Shown: piece by piece, positions 53,120 to 62,329 of the stretch
Position numbering within the stretch: the first letter of the stretch is position 1
Layout: the number at the start of each line of letters is the position of its first letter
Notes under the pieces: generated by a model
The model's input: only the letters and a program-made list of their open reading frames with translations
What the model was told of the DNA's origin: nothing
Database searches by the model: none
Made by a program: the position numbers and the translations under genes
Source: Acidobacteriota bacterium
Lineage (GTDB): Bacteria; Acidobacteriota; Terriglobia; Bryobacterales; Bryobacteraceae
Direction: 5' to 3'
Length of the DNA stretch: 64,000 nt
Assembly (NCBI GenBank): GCA_025353165.1
Contig: JANXRE010000024.1
Location: 24,113 to 88,112 of the forward strand

Positions 53120-53418
53120 TCCCCTCGCAAGCGCCGGGCTAGGTAATCCTTCTTCTGCCCGGCATCCAGGTCGTACGCGGTAACGACTCGGATCATTTCG
53201 CCGCGCTCAACCAGTACAACGGCCAGCCGCCGCCCAGAGTCTGTCTCGCCGTAATAGACGTAGCGTACTTCGCCCTCCACGTCTTGCTCGTAGATCGGGA
53301 TCGGGGCGTTCGACATCGTTTCCTCGACTTCTTTAGCCTTGATCCGGTGCGCCCGAATCTTGCGCAGATTGTTTGTGTCCCAGTCGAACATCCCACTTCC
53401 ATTGTATATGCATTGCAT
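53116..53418 (-). CDS. BrnT-family ribonuclease toxin
   Basis: 100 residues from the ATG at 53418; a second ATG at 53391 (MFDWDTNN) would give the more usual 91 residues. Family features: FDWDTNNLRKIRAHRIKAKE followed by VEETMSNAPIPIYEQDVEGE, YVYYGETDSGRRLAVVLVER and GEMIRVVTAYDLDAGQKKDY, ending in a basic tail LARRLRGE. The usual NxxHIxxH reads NLRKIRAHRI, so the first His of the active-site region is Lys or Arg while the second is kept. BrnT toxins are RelE-fold ribonucleases that stop translation. The stop overlaps the antitoxin start. The module lies among IS debris, as these modules often do, and may help to retain the island. Confidence 0.82.
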   Translation of the reverse strand: MQCIYNGSGMFDWDTNNLRKIRAHRIKAKEVEETMSNAPIPIYEQDVEGEVRYVYYGETDSGRRLAVVLVERGEMIRVVTAYDLDAGQKKDYLARRLRGE

Positions 53419-53570
53419 GACTGCTGGACGATGGGTCAAAACGACCAATCGGACGCCGGCTTGCTCCCGGATCACGCCCCTCTCGGAAACTGGGCCGGAA
53501 TTCCTGTTTGTGGCGAGTAGTTGGCCTGAAGTCCCCTTGTGGGAAGCCAACAAGCCGGCGTGCGTTCGGG

Positions 53571-53690
53571 TCAGGTGCGCAACTCGCGAATCGGCCGCGC
53601 CGGAGTGAAACTGCCCCGCAACAGGCCGTATTGCATCCAGCGCGTGGCCTCGAGCACGCCGGAGCGGGCCCGGGCGGCTTGGTATTTCTC
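53571..53690 (-). pseudogene. Fragment resembling an IS110-family transposase
   Basis: A minus frame ending at 53571 reads ATRWMQYGLLRGSFTPARPI followed by RELRT. This resembles the segment L-GLIRPSFIPP-PIRELRDLTR found in the DEDD-type transposases of IS110 elements. Only about 35 residues are left and both sides are unrelated. The 294 bases between the BrnT-like gene and 53848 otherwise show no gene. Confidence 0.35.
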
Positions 53691-53847
53691 CAATTTTTCG
53701 CCCCCGCTCCGCCTGTGAAAACTTATACGTTCACGCACCTCTTTTCCGGAAATCGACTAATAAAATCAGCCACTTCCAAAAAATGACCCCCTGAAATTTT
53801 CCGGCCATGTGATATGAGTTGGATAGAGACCCTCTCAAAGGTGATCT

Positions 53848-54492
53848 ATGTCCACCGAAAAGCAAATCGAGGCCAACCGCCGCAACGCAAACAAGTCCAC
53901 CGGACCTAAGTCGGACGAAGGCAAAGCCCGTGCCAAAAGGAACGCCCTCCGCCACGGCCTCACCTCCGAACAGGCCGTCCTCCCGCACGAGAACGCGAAG
54001 GACTACGACCAGCTCCGAGCCGGCCTGATCCAATCCCACGCCCCCGAAAACGCCGCCGAGACAGCCCTCGTCGAAGAGCTGGCCAACGCCTACTGGCGTC
54101 TGATGCGCCTGCACCGCGTCGAGACCAGGTATTGGGAGAACCTGGGCGGCAGCTACAACCGGGGCGACGCAGGCGTCGCCGAAGCCCTCATCCAGACCCC
54201 CGACCGCCAAATGCGCAATTTCTTCCGCTACTACGGCCAAATCGAGAAGTCCTACTACCGCGCCTTGGCCGCCGTGAACCAGTTCAAGCGCGACAAGTCG
54301 TTGAAACCAAAAGCATCCGCTGCGGCCTCAACCGAAAATGGCTTCGTTTCGCAAAAAGCGCAAGAGCCACCCGCCCCCACCCGCCCGTCGGCTGGAAACC
54401 TCCTGAAACACCAATCGCCGGCGGTGGCGCCGCCCTTGAAAGGTGCGGAAGAATTCTTTGGACCGCCCGTGAGCGTGGGTGAACGCCGGTGA
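53848..54492 (+). CDS. Conserved acidobacterial protein of unknown function ('ANRRNA-KSTGP' family)
   Basis: 214 residues. The N-terminus (STEKQIEANRRNANKSTGPK, then KARAKRNALRHGLTSEQAVL) is a well-conserved signature of a family present in many copies in Solibacter-type and other soil genomes and annotated only as hypothetical. The middle (about 60-150) is helical with many aromatic and charged residues (EELANAYWRLMRLHRVETRY, MRNFFRYYGQIEKSYYRALA). The C-terminal about 60 residues are low-complexity, Pro- and Ala-rich. The basic N-terminus hints at nucleic-acid contact, but that is a guess. The gene has no partner on its strand and ends 14 bases from the convergent DUF362 gene. Confidence 0.8.
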   Translation: MSTEKQIEANRRNANKSTGPKSDEGKARAKRNALRHGLTSEQAVLPHENAKDYDQLRAGLIQSHAPENAAETALVEELANAYWRLMRLHRVETRYWENLGGSYNRGDAGVAEALIQTPDRQMRNFFRYYGQIEKSYYRALAAVNQFKRDKSLKPKASAAASTENGFVSQKAQEPPAPTRPSAGNLLKHQSPAVAPPLKGAEEFFGPPVSVGERR

Positions 54493-54506
54493 TCGCTGGT
54501 GTTTGG

Positions 54507-55643
54507 TCAGGCCCGGTACTTGAACACAGCGTCCTTGATCGGCGTGCCCACGACTTCGATCCGGCTCAAATCGCACGTGCCCGCGCCCAGCTGCTCGGCC
54601 AGCCACAGGCTGTTGTCGCAGTCGTCGAACGGAGCCTTCCCGCGAGGGGCTTTCGGATCGTAGCCCATCAGGGCCGTTCCCACCGCGTCGGTGCATATGG
54701 CATTCGTTCCCAGCGCCATGACGCCGGGCTTGATGCATCTGCCCTTACCCGCCCACGGCCCCTCGCCACCGGCCATGGTCTCAACGCCATCGATGAACGC
54801 GATATCGACGGGCCGCGCCACCGCAAGTTCCGCCACGATGCGCGGCATCCGGTATCCCGGGTGCCGGCTCGATTTCCGATCGATCTCCTGCGGAGCGCTC
54901 TTCGACGGCCCGCGCTTGCCTTCGTGGCAGACCGCGCCGCGGCCGCTCTTGGGATCCTCATTCGGCTCGTCCCGGCCCGCGTCGTCGCCATAAATGGAGA
55001 TGGGCGTACAGCCGAACATGTTCTTCATCGACAGCGTGACGCCGCAGGTGACGTGGTCCTTCAGCTTGGCCATCGAAACGAGCACGTCGGTTTCCTCGTA
55101 TGCCTTGCTGAGATCGTACGCCGGGAAAATCATGGAGCTGCCCGGCACCTTGAACCGGGCGTAGCCCTTGCGCTTGCCCGCGATATTCGTATTCTCGAAC
55201 TCCAGGTTCTTGGACAGGGCCTGGAAAGACCGGACATTCCAGCCCGAATCGAGCAGAAATTCCTCCAGCGGAGCGTTCGTCGCAAAGCAGCCTTCCACCA
55301 ACCGGATTCGTTTCGCGCCCGCGCGGTCGAGCAGGAACACAAAAGCCATCGCGGTTTTCGGGTGTGTGTAGTGCGTGCTCCCGAGAGGCCGGCCCTGCAG
55401 CCTCGCCGCCGGGCTGCCGGTGAGGTTCATTTTGACCGTGACCGTCTTGTTCTTTACCAGCCGCTCGAGGCCGCCGATTTGATCGAACATGGTCAGGACG
55501 GTGGAGAGGATCTCGTCGTTGTTGGAGTAGCTGGCGAGCCTGGCCACCGAAACAGGCGCGGCCGGGGCCTCTTTCGAGAACAGGGGCCTGCTGGCGACGA
55601 TAGGAACGGTAGCGGCCAAACCCAGCAATTCGCGGCGCGTCAT
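54507..55643 (-). CDS. DUF362 protein with TAT-like leader
   Basis: 378 residues. The N-terminus MTRRELLGLAATVPIVAS resembles a TAT or Sec leader. The DUF362 body shows VKMNLTGSPAARLQGR near the N-terminus, RLVEGCFATNAPLEEFLLDS, ETDVLVSMAKLKDHVTCGVT with LSMKNMFGC (a conserved core of the family) and DIAFIDGVETMAGGEGPWAG near the C-terminus. Family members sometimes carry [4Fe-4S] ferredoxin domains; none is present here. The biochemical function of DUF362 is not established, although a redox or radical-enzyme link has been suggested for ferredoxin-bearing forms. It is divergent from the glycogen phosphorylase gene over about 70 bases and is probably monocistronic. Confidence 0.85.
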   Translation of the reverse strand: MTRRELLGLAATVPIVASRPLFSKEAPAAPVSVARLASYSNNDEILSTVLTMFDQIGGLERLVKNKTVTVKMNLTGSPAARLQGRPLGSTHYTHPKTAMAFVFLLDRAGAKRIRLVEGCFATNAPLEEFLLDSGWNVRSFQALSKNLEFENTNIAGKRKGYARFKVPGSSMIFPAYDLSKAYEETDVLVSMAKLKDHVTCGVTLSMKNMFGCTPISIYGDDAGRDEPNEDPKSGRGAVCHEGKRGPSKSAPQEIDRKSSRHPGYRMPRIVAELAVARPVDIAFIDGVETMAGGEGPWAGKGRCIKPGVMALGTNAICTDAVGTALMGYDPKAPRGKAPFDDCDNSLWLAEQLGAGTCDLSRIEVVGTPIKDAVFKYRA

Positions 55644-55714
55644 GACCAGTAGTTTAGCGTACGCGGCCTCTATTGATTTCAGATCGTCTTGTCGATAGTC
55701 TCACTGACGGAGCT

Positions 55715-58312
55715 ATGATGCGACCTATTCACACCTTCAACGTTCTCCCCTCTGTTCCGGACCGCCTGGCTCCGCTGCTCGCGATCGCCCGCAATCTGCG
55801 GTGGGCGTGGGATCACGACTCCATCGAACTGTTCCGCCGCATCGACGACGACCTCTGGAAGTCGACGAATCACAACCCCATAAGGATGCTTGGTTCCGTC
55901 GATCAGGCAAAACTGGAGGAGGCGGCTGGTGACGATGGCTTCCTGGCGCACATGGAACGTGTCACGCAGGAACTGGGTCGTTACCTCGACGAGAAATCCG
56001 CCTGGTTCAAGCGCAAGCACAGCGGGGTGGGCGACGGACTGCTGGCGGCCTACTTCTCCCTGGAGTTCGGCGCGACCGAGTGCCTGTCCATCTTCGCCGG
56101 CGGTCTCGGCATTCTGGCCGGCGATCATCTGAAGGCCTCCAGCGATCTCGGCATCCCCTTGGTCGGGGTCGGGCTGCTCTATCAACAGGGGTACTTCAAG
56201 CAGTATCTCAACGCCTCGGGGTGGCAACAGGAGTCGTACGAGGACAACGATTTCCACAATCTGCCGCTGACCCTCGTCCAGGGCGTGAAAGTCGCCGTGG
56301 ATCTTCCCGACGGGCCGGTGACGGCCCAGGTCTGGAAGGCGGATGTGGGCCGTGTTTCCCTTTACCTGTTGGATGCGAACATTCCCGAAAATACTCCCGC
56401 CCATAGGGACATCACCGACCAACTCTACGGCGGCGATAACGAGATGCGCCTCAAGCAGGAGATCCTGCTGGGCATCGGCGGCTATCGCGCGGTGGCAACA
56501 CTGGGCCTGCGCCCTACGGTGTTTCATGCGAACGAGGGGCACTCGGCGTTTTTGGCGCTGGAACATATCCGCCAGCTCATGGAATCGAGACGCCTCTCAT
56601 TCAACCAAGCGCGCATGGTGGCGATGTCGGCCCTGGTCTTCACCACGCACACTCCGGTTCCCGCCGGCCACGACCGCTTCGATCCTCGCATGATGGAGAG
56701 ATACTTCGGAGGGTACGCGGCCCGTTTGGGCATTTCGTGGCGCGATTTCCTGGGGCTCGGCCGCGTCCATCCGTATGACGAAGGCGAGTCGTTCTGCATG
56801 ACGGTGCTAGCCCTGCGGATGGCCTCATTTAGCAATGGCGTCAGCGCGCTCCACGGAGAAGTCTCGCGCAAGATGTGGAGTTCGCTCTGGCCCGGCGTTC
56901 CGCTGGAAGAAATCCCGATCGGGCACGTCACCAACGGAGTGCACTTTCGGTCCTGGGTGTCGGGCGAGATGAATCAGTTGTATGACCGTTACCTCGGTCC
57001 TCGGTGGCGGGAGGAGAACTCCGACCCGGAACTCTGGAAGCGTGTCGATACGATCCCGGCGGAAGAACTGTGGCGCACGCATGAACGCCGCCGCGAACGC
57101 CTGGTGTCGTCAACGCGCCGCCAACTCCAAGAGCAACTGCGGCACCGGGGGGCTCCGAAATCCGAGCAGGATATCGCGAAGGAGTCGTTGGTGTCGGACG
57201 CGCTGACCATCGGTTTCGCGCGGCGGTTCGCAACGTATAAGCGGGCCACCCTGCTGCTGCAAGACCCGGAGCGTCTAGCCCGAATCCTGAACGACCCGCA
57301 GCGGCCGGTGCAGATCGTCTTCGCCGGAAAAGCGCACCCGCGCGACGATGCCGGCAAGCATTTCATCCGCTCTATCGTCGATCTCGCCCGCAAGCCCGAA
57401 TTCCGGCGGCGGATCGTTTTTCTCGAAAACTACGATATGGCCGTGGCGCGATCGCTGGTGCAGGGGGCGGACATCTGGCTGAACACTCCGCGGCGGCCGG
57501 AGGAAGCAAGTGGCACCAGCGGAATGAAGGCGATGGCCAACGGTTGCCTGAACTTGAGCATTCTTGACGGGTGGTGGGACGAGGCCTGGCGCGACGCGGA
57601 AAAAACTGGGAACCACCCGGGTTGGGCGATCGGAGCCGGAGAGGATTACGACAATGGGGAATACCAGGACCAGGTGGAATCGCAGGCGCTGTACGACCTG
57701 CTGGAGCACGACGTGGTTCCGGCTTTCTACGATCGAGGGCCCGACGGAGTCCCGCGCCGGTGGGTAGCCCGGATGCGGGATTCGCTGCGCACCCTGGCGC
57801 CGCAATACAACATGAACCGGGCGGTGCGCCAGTACACCGAGGAGATCTACCTGAAGGCGCATCAGCGATGCGCGGCAATGTCGTCGGACAACGGCGCGCG
57901 GGCGCGCGCGGCCGCCGCGTGGTTGGACCGCGTTTGCGCGGCATGGGGCGGAATCCGAATCGAAGCCATCGAGAACGGCATCTCCGAACTCACCGTGAAC
58001 AGCCTGGTGACCGTGCGGTCGAGGATATTTCTGGGGGCGCTCACACCGGACGATGTGCACGTGGAACTATTCGTCGGCCGCGTGGGCGCCAACGATGAGA
58101 TGCGGGAGGCAATCGCATTCCAGATGAAGCCCACCGGCGACCGGCACGGCGATGTGTTCGTGTTCGAGACGCCCGCCGCCCATGCCTCCGCCAGCGGACT
58201 GCATGGGTACACGCTGCGCGTGCTGCCGTACCATCCCGATCTGGTGACGCCGTTCGTCCCCGGCCTGATCGCCTGGGCACCGGATACAGTGACGTTGGTT
58301 CGGCGCGCTTAA
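55715..58312 (+). CDS. glgP: Alpha-glucan phosphorylase (GlgP, with DUF3417 N-terminus)
   Basis: 865 residues from the ATG at 55715 (a second ATG follows at once); the frame is open 14 codons earlier without family sequence. The N-terminal DUF3417 segment (residues 15-120: LAIARNLRWAWDHDSIELFR) marks the shorter bacterial/archaeal phosphorylase branch. Then AYFSLEFGATECLSIFAGGL, VFHANEGHSAFLALEHIR, TTHTPVPAGHDRFDP and GHVTNGVHFRSWVSG. The pyridoxal-phosphate lysine lies in EASGTSGMKAMANGCLNLSI, and NGEYQDQ-type sequence follows. The enzyme cleaves alpha-1,4-glucans with phosphate, releasing glucose-1-phosphate, in the cytoplasm. The C-terminal 90 residues form an extra beta domain (VELFVGRVGANDEM). 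Its TAA shares TTAA with the convergent DinB gene. Confidence 0.93.
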   Translation: MMRPIHTFNVLPSVPDRLAPLLAIARNLRWAWDHDSIELFRRIDDDLWKSTNHNPIRMLGSVDQAKLEEAAGDDGFLAHMERVTQELGRYLDEKSAWFKRKHSGVGDGLLAAYFSLEFGATECLSIFAGGLGILAGDHLKASSDLGIPLVGVGLLYQQGYFKQYLNASGWQQESYEDNDFHNLPLTLVQGVKVAVDLPDGPVTAQVWKADVGRVSLYLLDANIPENTPAHRDITDQLYGGDNEMRLKQEILLGIGGYRAVATLGLRPTVFHANEGHSAFLALEHIRQLMESRRLSFNQARMVAMSALVFTTHTPVPAGHDRFDPRMMERYFGGYAARLGISWRDFLGLGRVHPYDEGESFCMTVLALRMASFSNGVSALHGEVSRKMWSSLWPGVPLEEIPIGHVTNGVHFRSWVSGEMNQLYDRYLGPRWREENSDPELWKRVDTIPAEELWRTHERRRERLVSSTRRQLQEQLRHRGAPKSEQDIAKESLVSDALTIGFARRFATYKRATLLLQDPERLARILNDPQRPVQIVFAGKAHPRDDAGKHFIRSIVDLARKPEFRRRIVFLENYDMAVARSLVQGADIWLNTPRRPEEASGTSGMKAMANGCLNLSILDGWWDEAWRDAEKTGNHPGWAIGAGEDYDNGEYQDQVESQALYDLLEHDVVPAFYDRGPDGVPRRWVARMRDSLRTLAPQYNMNRAVRQYTEEIYLKAHQRCAAMSSDNGARARAAAAWLDRVCAAWGGIRIEAIENGISELTVNSLVTVRSRIFLGALTPDDVHVELFVGRVGANDEMREAIAFQMKPTGDRHGDVFVFETPAAHASASGLHGYTLRVLPYHPDLVTPFVPGLIAWAPDTVTLVRRA

Positions 58313-58817
58313 ATTGCGGCCTTGATCTCTTCGATCTGAGCCGCGTGACGGATCGGATGCATCACCAGCAGCAAAAGGCACCCGTAGCCGGTGACGCTGC
58401 CGCGAACCGGGTGCTGCATGGTGCACGCGCGCAGGTCGCCGTCATAGCTCTCGACATAACGCAAGGTGCGGTCGCGGGCGCTCTCGAATCCGGCGACCGC
58501 CTCTCCCAGCGACGCGAATCGTCCCTTTGGCCCCGCGCCTTCCGGAGCCTGGAACTTGCGGGACCGGTTTGCTCCATTGGCCAGGATTGCCCCATCTCGC
58601 TCGGCTCGGACGGTTCGATGGGTGTAGCTTGCATGATTCCGCGGGGCAGAAACGCCTCGGCTGCGGCCACGTGCTCGACGCAATTTAGGATCGACCACTT
58701 CTCCGGCGCCGGCCGGAGCGCCGCCTGGCCGTCCGTAACTCCCGCGACTGCGTCCAGGAGCGCGGTGCGGCCCTGCTGAAGTTTGCCCAGGAGAAACTGC
58801 CGGTCTGATTCAGGCAT
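58309..58817 (-). pseudogene. DinB-family protein broken by one frameshift
   Basis: From the ATG at 58817 the frame reads DRQFLLGKLQQGRTALLDAV and PEKWSILNCVEHVAAAEAFL, the first two helices of a DinB four-helix bundle with its metal-ligand His. At about 58560, in a CCC run, sense passes to another frame: RKFQAPEGAGPKGRFASLGE, then TGYGCLLLLVMHPIRHAAQI with the second pair of His ligands, ending EEIKAAI. The joined protein is about 169 residues, normal for the family. DinB-like proteins are metal-binding thiol-dependent transferases or are of unknown function. The start codon overlaps the stop of the large fusion gene (TGATG). One base added or removed would restore it, so an assembly error is possible. 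Confidence 0.7.
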
Positions 58818-61800
58818 CAAGCCTCCAAAACGCGCGCGCTGCGCTCCAGTTTGCCCCATCCTACCAAACGTCCCCGCAAGGCGTACACAATTGATTTCGC
58901 CAGCACGTATTGCATCAGGCCGCGGAAATAGATCCGCTGAAAGAACAGCAGCACCAGGTCTTTCGGGTTCTCGCCTTCCAGGCCGTAAGCCAGCAGCGCC
59001 GTCAGCAATTCCAAAACGAAAAACGCCAGATAGAACAGCAGCACGATGCGCCAGTTGCCCGCGTACAACGCGATCAACATGGCGATTTCCGCAAACGGCG
59101 AGATGGCGGCCAGCGCCACCTGAAAGACCCAGATGCTCGGCATCGCGACCATTCCCAGAAATCCGTAACGCGGATTAAGCGTGACATCGCGGTGCTTCCA
59201 GGCCGCCTGCAACGTGCCGAATGCCCAGCGGAATCGCTGCTTCGCCAGGGCCTGGGTCGTCTCCGGCGCTTCGGTGTACGCAACCGCATTCTCCTCGTAG
59301 CGAATCTTGTAGCCGGATCGCCGGATGGCGAGCGTCAGGTCGGTGTCCTCGGCCAGCGTGTCGTCCCCGAATCCGCCCAGCGCCTCGACGAGGTCCTTGC
59401 GCCAAGCGCCCACCGCCCCCGGCACCACCGTGATCGCGTTCAGCAGGTCCAACGCGCGGCGGTCGAGGTTGAACCCGCAGATATATTCGATCGATTGAAA
59501 GCGCGTGATCCAGTTGTGGCGGTTGCCGACCCGCGCATTGCCCGACACGGCTCCGACTTTCGGGTCCCAGAAGTGCCGCGCCAGAAGCGCGATCGCCCCT
59601 TTGCGGAAGATCGTGTCCGCGTCCACCGCGACCAGGATGTTGTTGCGCGCGTGAGCGATGGCCCGATTCAACGCGGACGATTTTCCGCCGTTCGGCTGCG
59701 CTAGAATCCGCACTCGGGGCTCGGACCCGTAAGCGTCTTCGAGAACCCGCAGCGTTGCATCTTTCGATCCGTCGTCGACGACCACCACATCGACATCGCC
59801 GTAACCGTTATCCAGGATCGATTGCACCGTGCGGGCGATCACCGTCTCCTCGTTGTAGGCGGCGATCAACACGGACACCGGAGGGCGGAAGGACGAGTCG
59901 TAAACTCTCCGGCGGGCGCGCACTTTCTGGATCACCGCGAGAGCCCCGTAAACCAGCGACCGCGCCAGGGTCAAGTAGATGGCAACCAGGAACAACAAGC
60001 CGACGAACGCTTTGAAACTGCCCTTGGCGTCGAGCGCCTTTCCTTCAATCCGGGCCCAGCGCAGTTCCGACGCAGGCGGGACCGGCATCAGTTGATCGCG
60101 GGACTTTCCGAGCAACTCGGGCAACGAAATGAGCCGGTACCCATGTGCGCGCAAACTGTCGATGAGACGCGGAAGCGCCTGGACCGTGGCCGTGCGGTCG
60201 CCGCCGGCGTCGTGCAGCAGAATCAGCTGCCCGCCGTCCTTCGCTTCCAACAGCACCTCGTTCACGATTTCGTCGGGCGTAATCGCCTTGCGCCAGTCCT
60301 GCGGATCGATTCGTTCGCCGACCGTGACATAGCCCAGTTTCTGCGCGCGGAGGATGGGCACGATCTCTTCGGGCGTTCGAGGTTCGCTGTCCGCGTTGTA
60401 CGGCGGCCGGAACAGGGTCGTCGCGTGGCCGGTCGCGTTCTCGATCAGCCGCTGGGTCGCGCTGAGCTCGCGTTTGGTCGCGTCCTCTGAAATTGTTGCG
60501 ACGTTGGGGTGACTGTAGGTGTGATTGCCGATCACGTGGCCGTCCGCGTACTCGCGCCGGATCAGGCCCGGATTCTCCTCGGCGTTGATACCGACCACGA
60601 AGAAGGTCGCGGATACGTTCTTCCGCCTCAAGATCTCCAGGACAGCGGGAGTGAAATGGGGATCGGGGCCGTCGTCGAAGCTGAGCGCCACCGTCTTGGA
60701 CTTGCCCGCCGGCTCGCCGCTTGCCTCCACGACGAAGTAGGACGGTAGAAATTGGTACTGCTCGGCGTAATCTCCGCTATTGATGCGCCACACATTCCGT
60801 TTCCCATCGCGGGGCGTGGACGTGATCCGCAGCACCTCGCCGCCGCCATACTGACTGACAGTCTTCTGCGCTGTCAGTGGGAACAGACGGTAGGGCTGAA
60901 ACGTTTCGCCAGGCCACTGATTCGAGGCCAGCAGGGTCCACAGTTCGGGATCTTCGGCCCCCATGCGCCAGAGCGCGACGCCGCGGAATCCGGCGTCTCC
61001 GATGGCTTGCATCTGGTTCAGCGCGGTGACTGCGTCGAGAAACCAGACTTCGTGTTTTTGGTTCTCCGACGAATAACGCAGCACGGGATTCTGCGTGATA
61101 TCGTCCCACGCGATCGAAGCGTTGTTCTGCTGGGCGGCCGCGATTACGTCGTCGTATCCGGCCTCGGCGGAACCGCGCCCGCCGATGATCCAGTCGTACC
61201 CGTAGTTGCCGAAACCGATTACGGTTTTGTTGAGCGGCAGGACCTTTGCCAGCGCCTCGAGTTTCTTCTCGAACCAGTCCTCGCTCGCCACCGGGCCGGG
61301 TTCCCCCGATTGATAGTGCTCGTCGTAGACCATTGGAACGAGGTAATCGTCAATCGCCGCCAGGCGGGCCAGGTCGTATGCCGCATCTTCCACGGGAACA
61401 CTTTGGGCGACGAGAAGCCCGCGCGGACTCAGGCGCGCCCGGAGTTCCTCAACGAAACGAACCATCGCGCCGCGATCCTTCTCCGTGAGCTGCTCGAAGT
61501 CGATCGACACCCCGGCGAACTTATGCTCCACCAGGGTGCGCTCGATGTTATCGATGAGATCCGTGCGCGCCCCCGCGTTCGTGAGCACCGTATGCAGATC
61601 GTTGGCCTGCCAGCCATCGCGGTAATTGGTGATCATCGCGAGGATCGGCAAGTGCGCGTCGGCGGCGATGCGCACCACCGTCTGGTCGGTCTCATCGGTT
61701 ACGTCTCCTCTTGCGTTGGCGAGGACCAGCCATTCGGGAACCAGGTGAGTCAGCCGGTTCAGATTCAGCCGGAGCGAGACCATGCTAGCGGGATCCCAGT

Positions 61801-62143
61801 TGACGTAGTAGCCGAATACGATCGGCTGGTCGTCGCGAACGCGCGCGGCGATCCGCGCATGAATAACGGGCGAGGGCGACCTTACAAAACTCCGCTCGCG
61901 GAGCGCGGAGAAGGGTACGTTCTTCGCGGGATGCTCGCCCGCGATAATGCTCCGCACCTCCTCCGCATTTGCTACGTGCGCGACGGAACTGAGACCCAGG
62001 GCCGGGATTTGGGGCGCCGTGAAAACAGCCAGCGTTAGCAGCGCGATCAGCATGCAGGCGAAAACCGCCAGCACGCGCGCGCCGCCGCGCAGGCGCGTCC
62101 AGCGCTTTCCGCTCGGATCGTGGAATACAAAGCCAGTGCCCAT
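58817..62143 (-). CDS. Trifunctional GH18-type hydrolase / polysaccharide deacetylase / GT2 synthase
   Basis: 1108 residues. TM1 at about 24-45. Residues 105-430: GH18-like barrel of the YaaH/spore-hydrolase type (QPIVFGYYVNWDPASMVSLR; FAGVSIDFEQL with the catalytic Asp-Glu; GFRGVALWRMGAED). Residues about 505-700: NodB deacetylase (VALSFDDGPDPHFTPAVLEI with the Asp pair; GNHTYSHPNVATI with the zinc His pair; TTLFRPPYNADSE; QLILLHDAGGDRTATVQ). TM at about 738-760. Residues about 780-1000: processive GT2 (SVLIAAYNEETVIARTVQSI; VDDGSKDA; AVDADTIF; EDTDLTLAIR; KQRFRWAFGTLQ), then four TMs. The order matches the combined parts of PgaB and PgaC of poly-N-acetylglucosamine synthesis, so making, deacetylating and trimming one polymer is the likely role. 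All signature residues are present. Confidence 0.9.
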   Translation of the reverse strand: MGTGFVFHDPSGKRWTRLRGGARVLAVFACMLIALLTLAVFTAPQIPALGLSSVAHVANAEEVRSIIAGEHPAKNVPFSALRERSFVRSPSPVIHARIAARVRDDQPIVFGYYVNWDPASMVSLRLNLNRLTHLVPEWLVLANARGDVTDETDQTVVRIAADAHLPILAMITNYRDGWQANDLHTVLTNAGARTDLIDNIERTLVEHKFAGVSIDFEQLTEKDRGAMVRFVEELRARLSPRGLLVAQSVPVEDAAYDLARLAAIDDYLVPMVYDEHYQSGEPGPVASEDWFEKKLEALAKVLPLNKTVIGFGNYGYDWIIGGRGSAEAGYDDVIAAAQQNNASIAWDDITQNPVLRYSSENQKHEVWFLDAVTALNQMQAIGDAGFRGVALWRMGAEDPELWTLLASNQWPGETFQPYRLFPLTAQKTVSQYGGGEVLRITSTPRDGKRNVWRINSGDYAEQYQFLPSYFVVEASGEPAGKSKTVALSFDDGPDPHFTPAVLEILRRKNVSATFFVVGINAEENPGLIRREYADGHVIGNHTYSHPNVATISEDATKRELSATQRLIENATGHATTLFRPPYNADSEPRTPEEIVPILRAQKLGYVTVGERIDPQDWRKAITPDEIVNEVLLEAKDGGQLILLHDAGGDRTATVQALPRLIDSLRAHGYRLISLPELLGKSRDQLMPVPPASELRWARIEGKALDAKGSFKAFVGLLFLVAIYLTLARSLVYGALAVIQKVRARRRVYDSSFRPPVSVLIAAYNEETVIARTVQSILDNGYGDVDVVVVDDGSKDATLRVLEDAYGSEPRVRILAQPNGGKSSALNRAIAHARNNILVAVDADTIFRKGAIALLARHFWDPKVGAVSGNARVGNRHNWITRFQSIEYICGFNLDRRALDLLNAITVVPGAVGAWRKDLVEALGGFGDDTLAEDTDLTLAIRRSGYKIRYEENAVAYTEAPETTQALAKQRFRWAFGTLQAAWKHRDVTLNPRYGFLGMVAMPSIWVFQVALAAISPFAEIAMLIALYAGNWRIVLLFYLAFFVLELLTALLAYGLEGENPKDLVLLFFQRIYFRGLMQYVLAKSIVYALRGRLVGWGKLERSARVLEA

Positions 62144-62195
62144 CGATAAATCCAGCTTATGGGATGGGCGGAGGCGCTTGCTACAATCGAAGCGA

Positions 62196-62285
62196 GGAAA
62201 GGTGGCCGAGTGGTTGAAGGCAGCGGTCTTGAAAACCGCCGTACCCTGACAGGTACCGTGGGTTCGAATCCCACCCTTTCCGCCA
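62196..62285 (+). tRNA. tRNA-Ser (anticodon UGA)
   Basis: Acceptor arms GGAAAGG (62196-62202) and CCTTTCC (62275-62281) pair fully, followed by G and an encoded CCA. The D-arm region is GGCCGAGTGGTTGAAGG. The anticodon loop CTTGAAA between GCGGT and ACCGC carries TGA, and a long variable arm (GTACCCTGACAGGTAC) is typical of serine tRNAs. The T-arm is GTGGGTTCGAATCCCAC. Its 3' end is directly followed by recombinase remnants, the usual place for integration. Confidence 0.97.
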
Positions 62286-62329
62286 AATAACTCATTTACA
62301 ATTAGACGTTTATCTGCAATCTAAAGAGA

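Noticed and set aside
60752..62038. Plus-strand frame of 428 codons
   Set aside because: Antisense to the GH18-deacetylase-GT2 fusion; no independent evidence of coding.
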